Notes under the pieces: generated by a model
Seen by the model: only the letters and a program-made list of their open reading frames with translations
The model's database searches: none
What the model was told of the DNA's origin: nothing
Shown here: positions 7,801 through 8,865 of the stretch, one piece after another
How positions within the stretch are numbered: the stretch's first letter is position 1
Layout of the letters: the number at the start of each line of letters is the position of its first letter
DNA from: Patescibacteria group bacterium
Lineage (GTDB): Bacteria > Patescibacteriota > JABMPQ01 > JAHIRA01
Reading direction: 5' to 3'
Length of the DNA: 8,865 bases
Assembly (NCBI GenBank): GCA_018818905.1
Contig: JAHIRA010000012.1
Coordinates: 1 to 8,865 of the forward strand
Made by a program: the position numbers and the translations under genes

Positions 7801-7866
7801 GCGTATTACTCATTTAACCTCGTGGGACGAGACTAAATTAGTAATACGTCCTCTTGGGCTCTAACT
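7790..7866 (-). promoter_or_regulatory. Long imperfect hairpin in the pnp 5' leader (candidate RNase III / PNPase autoregulation site)
   Basis: The arms 7790-7823 and 7827-7866 pair as follows. A basal stem pairs 7790-7793 with 7863-7866 and 7794-7798 with 7857-7861, with A7862 bulged. An internal loop of 3 by 8 bases follows, in which a GG-CC pairing is also possible. Nine perfect pairs join 7802-7810 to 7840-7848. One A-G mismatch follows, then five pairs (7812-7816 with 7834-7838), two positions that are G-U wobbles only on the minus-strand RNA (7817/7833 and 7818/7832), five more pairs (7819-7823 with 7827-7831), and a CCC loop. The wobbles point to the pnp transcript as the folded molecule. 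In E. coli a long helix in the pnp leader is cut by RNase III, after which PNPase represses its own mRNA; the position and shape here fit that model. No U-run follows, so it is not an intrinsic terminator. Confidence 0.7.
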
Positions 7867-7882
7867 AGATCAGCAATTAATT

Positions 7883-7888
7883 ATTATA
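7883..7888 (-). promoter_or_regulatory. Candidate -10 box of a pnp-proximal promoter
   Basis: A perfect TATAAT on the minus strand lies in an AT-rich stretch between the NYN gene and pnp. No good -35 hexamer is found 16-18 bases upstream (the bases there read CAAGGG-like), and there is no TG extension. Initiation about 7 bases downstream (near 7876) would place the long leader hairpin almost at the RNA 5' end. E. coli pnp also has its own promoter between rpsO and pnp. Confidence 0.4.
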
Positions 7889-7907
7889 GGGAGCATTCTT
7901 TAAATCC

Positions 7908-7946
7908 CTTGCTTCAGCACCGACTTACAATCGGGGCTCAGGCAAG
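7908..7946 (-). promoter_or_regulatory. 39-base imperfect hairpin just after the NYN gene
   Basis: On the minus-strand RNA, CUUGC (7942-7946) pairs with GCAAG (7908-7912). The upper part pairs CCGAUU with AGUCGG around a GUA loop, with a few mismatches between. It begins 4 bases after the NYN stop codon. Only three U residues follow, interrupted by other bases, so it lacks the U-tract of an intrinsic terminator. It may act as an mRNA 3'-end stabiliser or processing site separating rpsO-NYN from pnp; that role is inferred. Confidence 0.5.
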
Positions 7947-7950
7947 ACAT

Positions 7951-8511
7951 TTAGGCTGTTTTTCTGGGAACATGATTCCTTATTGGAGCCCGACCTCTAA
8001 TAATGTATTTGGAACCTTCTTCAAGATTTATAAAGTCATCAGCTACTTCCAGAAGACTGGCCGAAGAGCTCTTCTTGAAGGCGACAACCTCTGTTTTACA
8101 TCCCAAAGCTTTGGCATGAACAAGCAAGTCTTTGAAGTCACCGTCGCCAGAAGCTAACACAATCACGTCAAGCTTAGAAGCCAATCTCATGATATCCATA
8201 GCAATACCGACGTCCCAATCACCTTTTTTGTTACCGCCATAAAAGGTTTGTAGATCCTTGGCTCTAACTTCATAGCCGATTTTTAGTAGAGCGTCAAAAA
8301 AGTTCTTCTCTTCTACCACATCAGCTTTTATCACGTAGGCAAAAGCCCGAATAAGCTCTCTGTCAGAGGCGGCCGTCTTTAGAATTTCTCTAAAATTGAC
8401 CTTGGCCTTGTAGAGAGCCTTGGCGGAATAGTATAAGTTTTGCACATCAACAAAAACCCCGACCCGCTGATTGGGGTACTTGATAGCTGGAGTAAGTGTT
8501 TGGTTGGTCAT
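7951..8511 (-). CDS. NYN domain (LabA/DUF88-type) putative ribonuclease
   Basis: A 186-residue cytoplasmic protein without a signal or membrane segment. It matches the NYN fold of PIN-like nucleases: FVDVQNLYY (20-28) gives the first acidic residue D22 and the neighbouring N25; KGDWDVGIAMDIM (96-108) gives D98, D100 and D106; LASGDGDFKDLL (119-130) gives D123 and D125. Such acidic residues bind the metal used for RNA cleavage in this superfamily. The end (171-186) is basic and rich in Arg and Pro, and could contact RNA. The length is close to a single-domain LabA-like protein; no extra OST-HTH/LOTUS domain is present. It starts 12 bases after the rpsO stop, with no Shine-Dalgarno sequence in the gap, and no other ATG lies near the N-terminus. 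Its location between rpsO and pnp suggests a role in RNA processing or decay alongside PNPase, but its substrate is unknown. Confidence 0.9.
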   Translation of the reverse strand: MTNQTLTPAIKYPNQRVGVFVDVQNLYYSAKALYKAKVNFREILKTAASDRELIRAFAYVIKADVVEEKNFFDALLKIGYEVRAKDLQTFYGGNKKGDWDVGIAMDIMRLASKLDVIVLASGDGDFKDLLVHAKALGCKTEVVAFKKSSSASLLEVADDFINLEEGSKYIIRGRAPIRNHVPRKTA

Positions 8512-8523
8512 GTTTGGGCAATA

Positions 8524-8793
8524 TTAGGCCACTTTTAGGCCGAGTTTCTTCATAAGTTTCTGGTATCTCTCTTGATCTTCTTTCTTTAGATACATCTGAA
8601 TCTTTTTTCTTTGGGCCACCTTTCCTAGTAAACCTCTTCTTGAAGAATGATCTTTGTCATGCTTTTTGAGATGCTTGGCCAGGTCTTCAATTTCGGCGGT
8701 AAGAATGGCTATCTGAACTTCTGGAGAACCAGTATCGCCTTTATGAGTGGCGTTAGTGGCAATAATCTTGTCTTTTTGCTTCTTTTCGAGCAT
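8524..8793 (-). CDS. rpsO: 30S ribosomal protein S15
   Basis: A full-length S15 of 89 residues, the standard size. It binds the central domain of 16S rRNA early in 30S assembly and contributes to a bridge to the 50S subunit. Diagnostic stretches are DTGSPEVQIAILT (20-32), the HLKKHDKDHSSRRGLL block (41-56) with the rRNA-contacting His, Asp and Ser residues, and the C-terminal YQKLMKKLGLKVA. The start ATG has AAAGGA 5 bases upstream. It is the first gene of the cluster seen here and lies directly before the NYN gene. In many bacteria S15 represses its own mRNA through a structured leader. The 72 bases available upstream show no convincing mimic of the rRNA site, though the leader may extend beyond the window. 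Confidence 0.98.
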   Translation of the reverse strand: MLEKKQKDKIIATNATHKGDTGSPEVQIAILTAEIEDLAKHLKKHDKDHSSRRGLLGKVAQRKKIQMYLKKEDQERYQKLMKKLGLKVA

Positions 8794-8798
8794 AGTTG

Positions 8799-8804
8799 TC
8801 CTTT
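8799..8804 (-). promoter_or_regulatory. rpsO ribosome binding site
   Basis: AAAGGA lies 5 bases before the rpsO ATG on the minus strand. It is the clearest Shine-Dalgarno sequence in the window and fixes the rpsO start. The internal genes have weak ones or none, which fits translational coupling within the operon. Confidence 0.8.
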
Positions 8805-8814
8805 CTTGTCCCCT

Positions 8815-8841
8815 ATCCTAGAAGCTCGTCTGCTCAGTCAA
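8815..8841 (-). promoter_or_regulatory. Weak candidate rpsO promoter
   Basis: TTGACT (8836-8841) is a good -35 match, but the best -10-like hexamer, TAGGAT (8815-8820), matches only four of six consensus bases, and the spacer is 15 bases, shorter than usual. Initiation would give a very short leader of about 15-20 bases. The real promoter may be outside the window. Confidence 0.22.
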
Positions 8842-8865
8842 GCATCCAAGAAAGAGGCGATTAGT

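Noticed and set aside
7790..7866. Long inverted repeat as a mobile-element end, attachment site or intrinsic terminator
   Set aside because: There is no transposase, target duplication or U-tract, and strand-specific G-U pairs favour a leader RNA structure.
7867..7950. A tRNA or small RNA gene in the pnp upstream region
   Set aside because: The hairpins do not form a cloverleaf, and there is no T-loop GTTCRA or CCA-like end.
7909..8157. Plus-strand open frame of 82 codons over the NYN gene end and the intergenic hairpin
   Set aside because: It is antisense to a clear NYN domain, and the intergenic part is better explained by RNA structure.

Overview
The window holds one co-oriented gene cluster, entirely on the minus strand, so in transcription order it is read from right to left: rpsO (ribosomal protein S15), a NYN/LabA-type putative ribonuclease, a structured 160-180 base leader, pnp (polynucleotide phosphorylase), two neighbouring paralogous membrane-anchored proteins resembling the DUF3352 family, and a DEDDh exonuclease fused to a DinG/XPD-like helicase region that runs off the left edge. 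No tRNA, rRNA, insertion sequence, CRISPR array or phage gene is visible. The base composition is moderately AT-rich and even across the genes, and the standard genetic code fits (every gene with a visible end stops on TAA). The rpsO-pnp neighbourhood is widespread in bacteria. The inserted NYN gene, the paired DUF3352-like ectodomain proteins and the small compact genes are most like a candidate-phylum (Patescibacteria/CPR) genome, but this is an inference and a low-GC Gram-positive relative cannot be excluded.

Layout: 8794-8865 is the rpsO upstream region, with a clear ribosome binding site and only a weak promoter candidate. rpsO and the NYN gene are 12 bases apart. Between the NYN stop and the pnp start lie a 39-base imperfect hairpin, a TATAAT -10-like box, and a long (77-base) imperfect hairpin whose non-Watson-Crick positions become G-U wobbles only on the minus-strand RNA. 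This is very like the RNase III-processed leader through which E. coli PNPase controls its own mRNA. From pnp to the left edge the genes are packed with gaps of only 7, 6 and 4 bases, which suggests one operon and possible translational coupling.

Functionally the cluster joins translation (S15), RNA turnover (PNPase, NYN RNase) and nucleic-acid processing (exonuclease-DinG fusion) with two single-pass proteins that face outward. The most unusual elements are: (1) the DinG-like part keeps the four iron-sulfur cysteines with the E. coli DinG CX4CX5C spacing, while Walker A, DEAH, SAT and motif V are all eroded; (2) the pnp leader with two mutually exclusive folds; (3) the internal two-fold repeat of both DUF3352-like proteins, so that the pair carries four copies of one ancestral unit; (4) the NYN nuclease lodged between rpsO and pnp.
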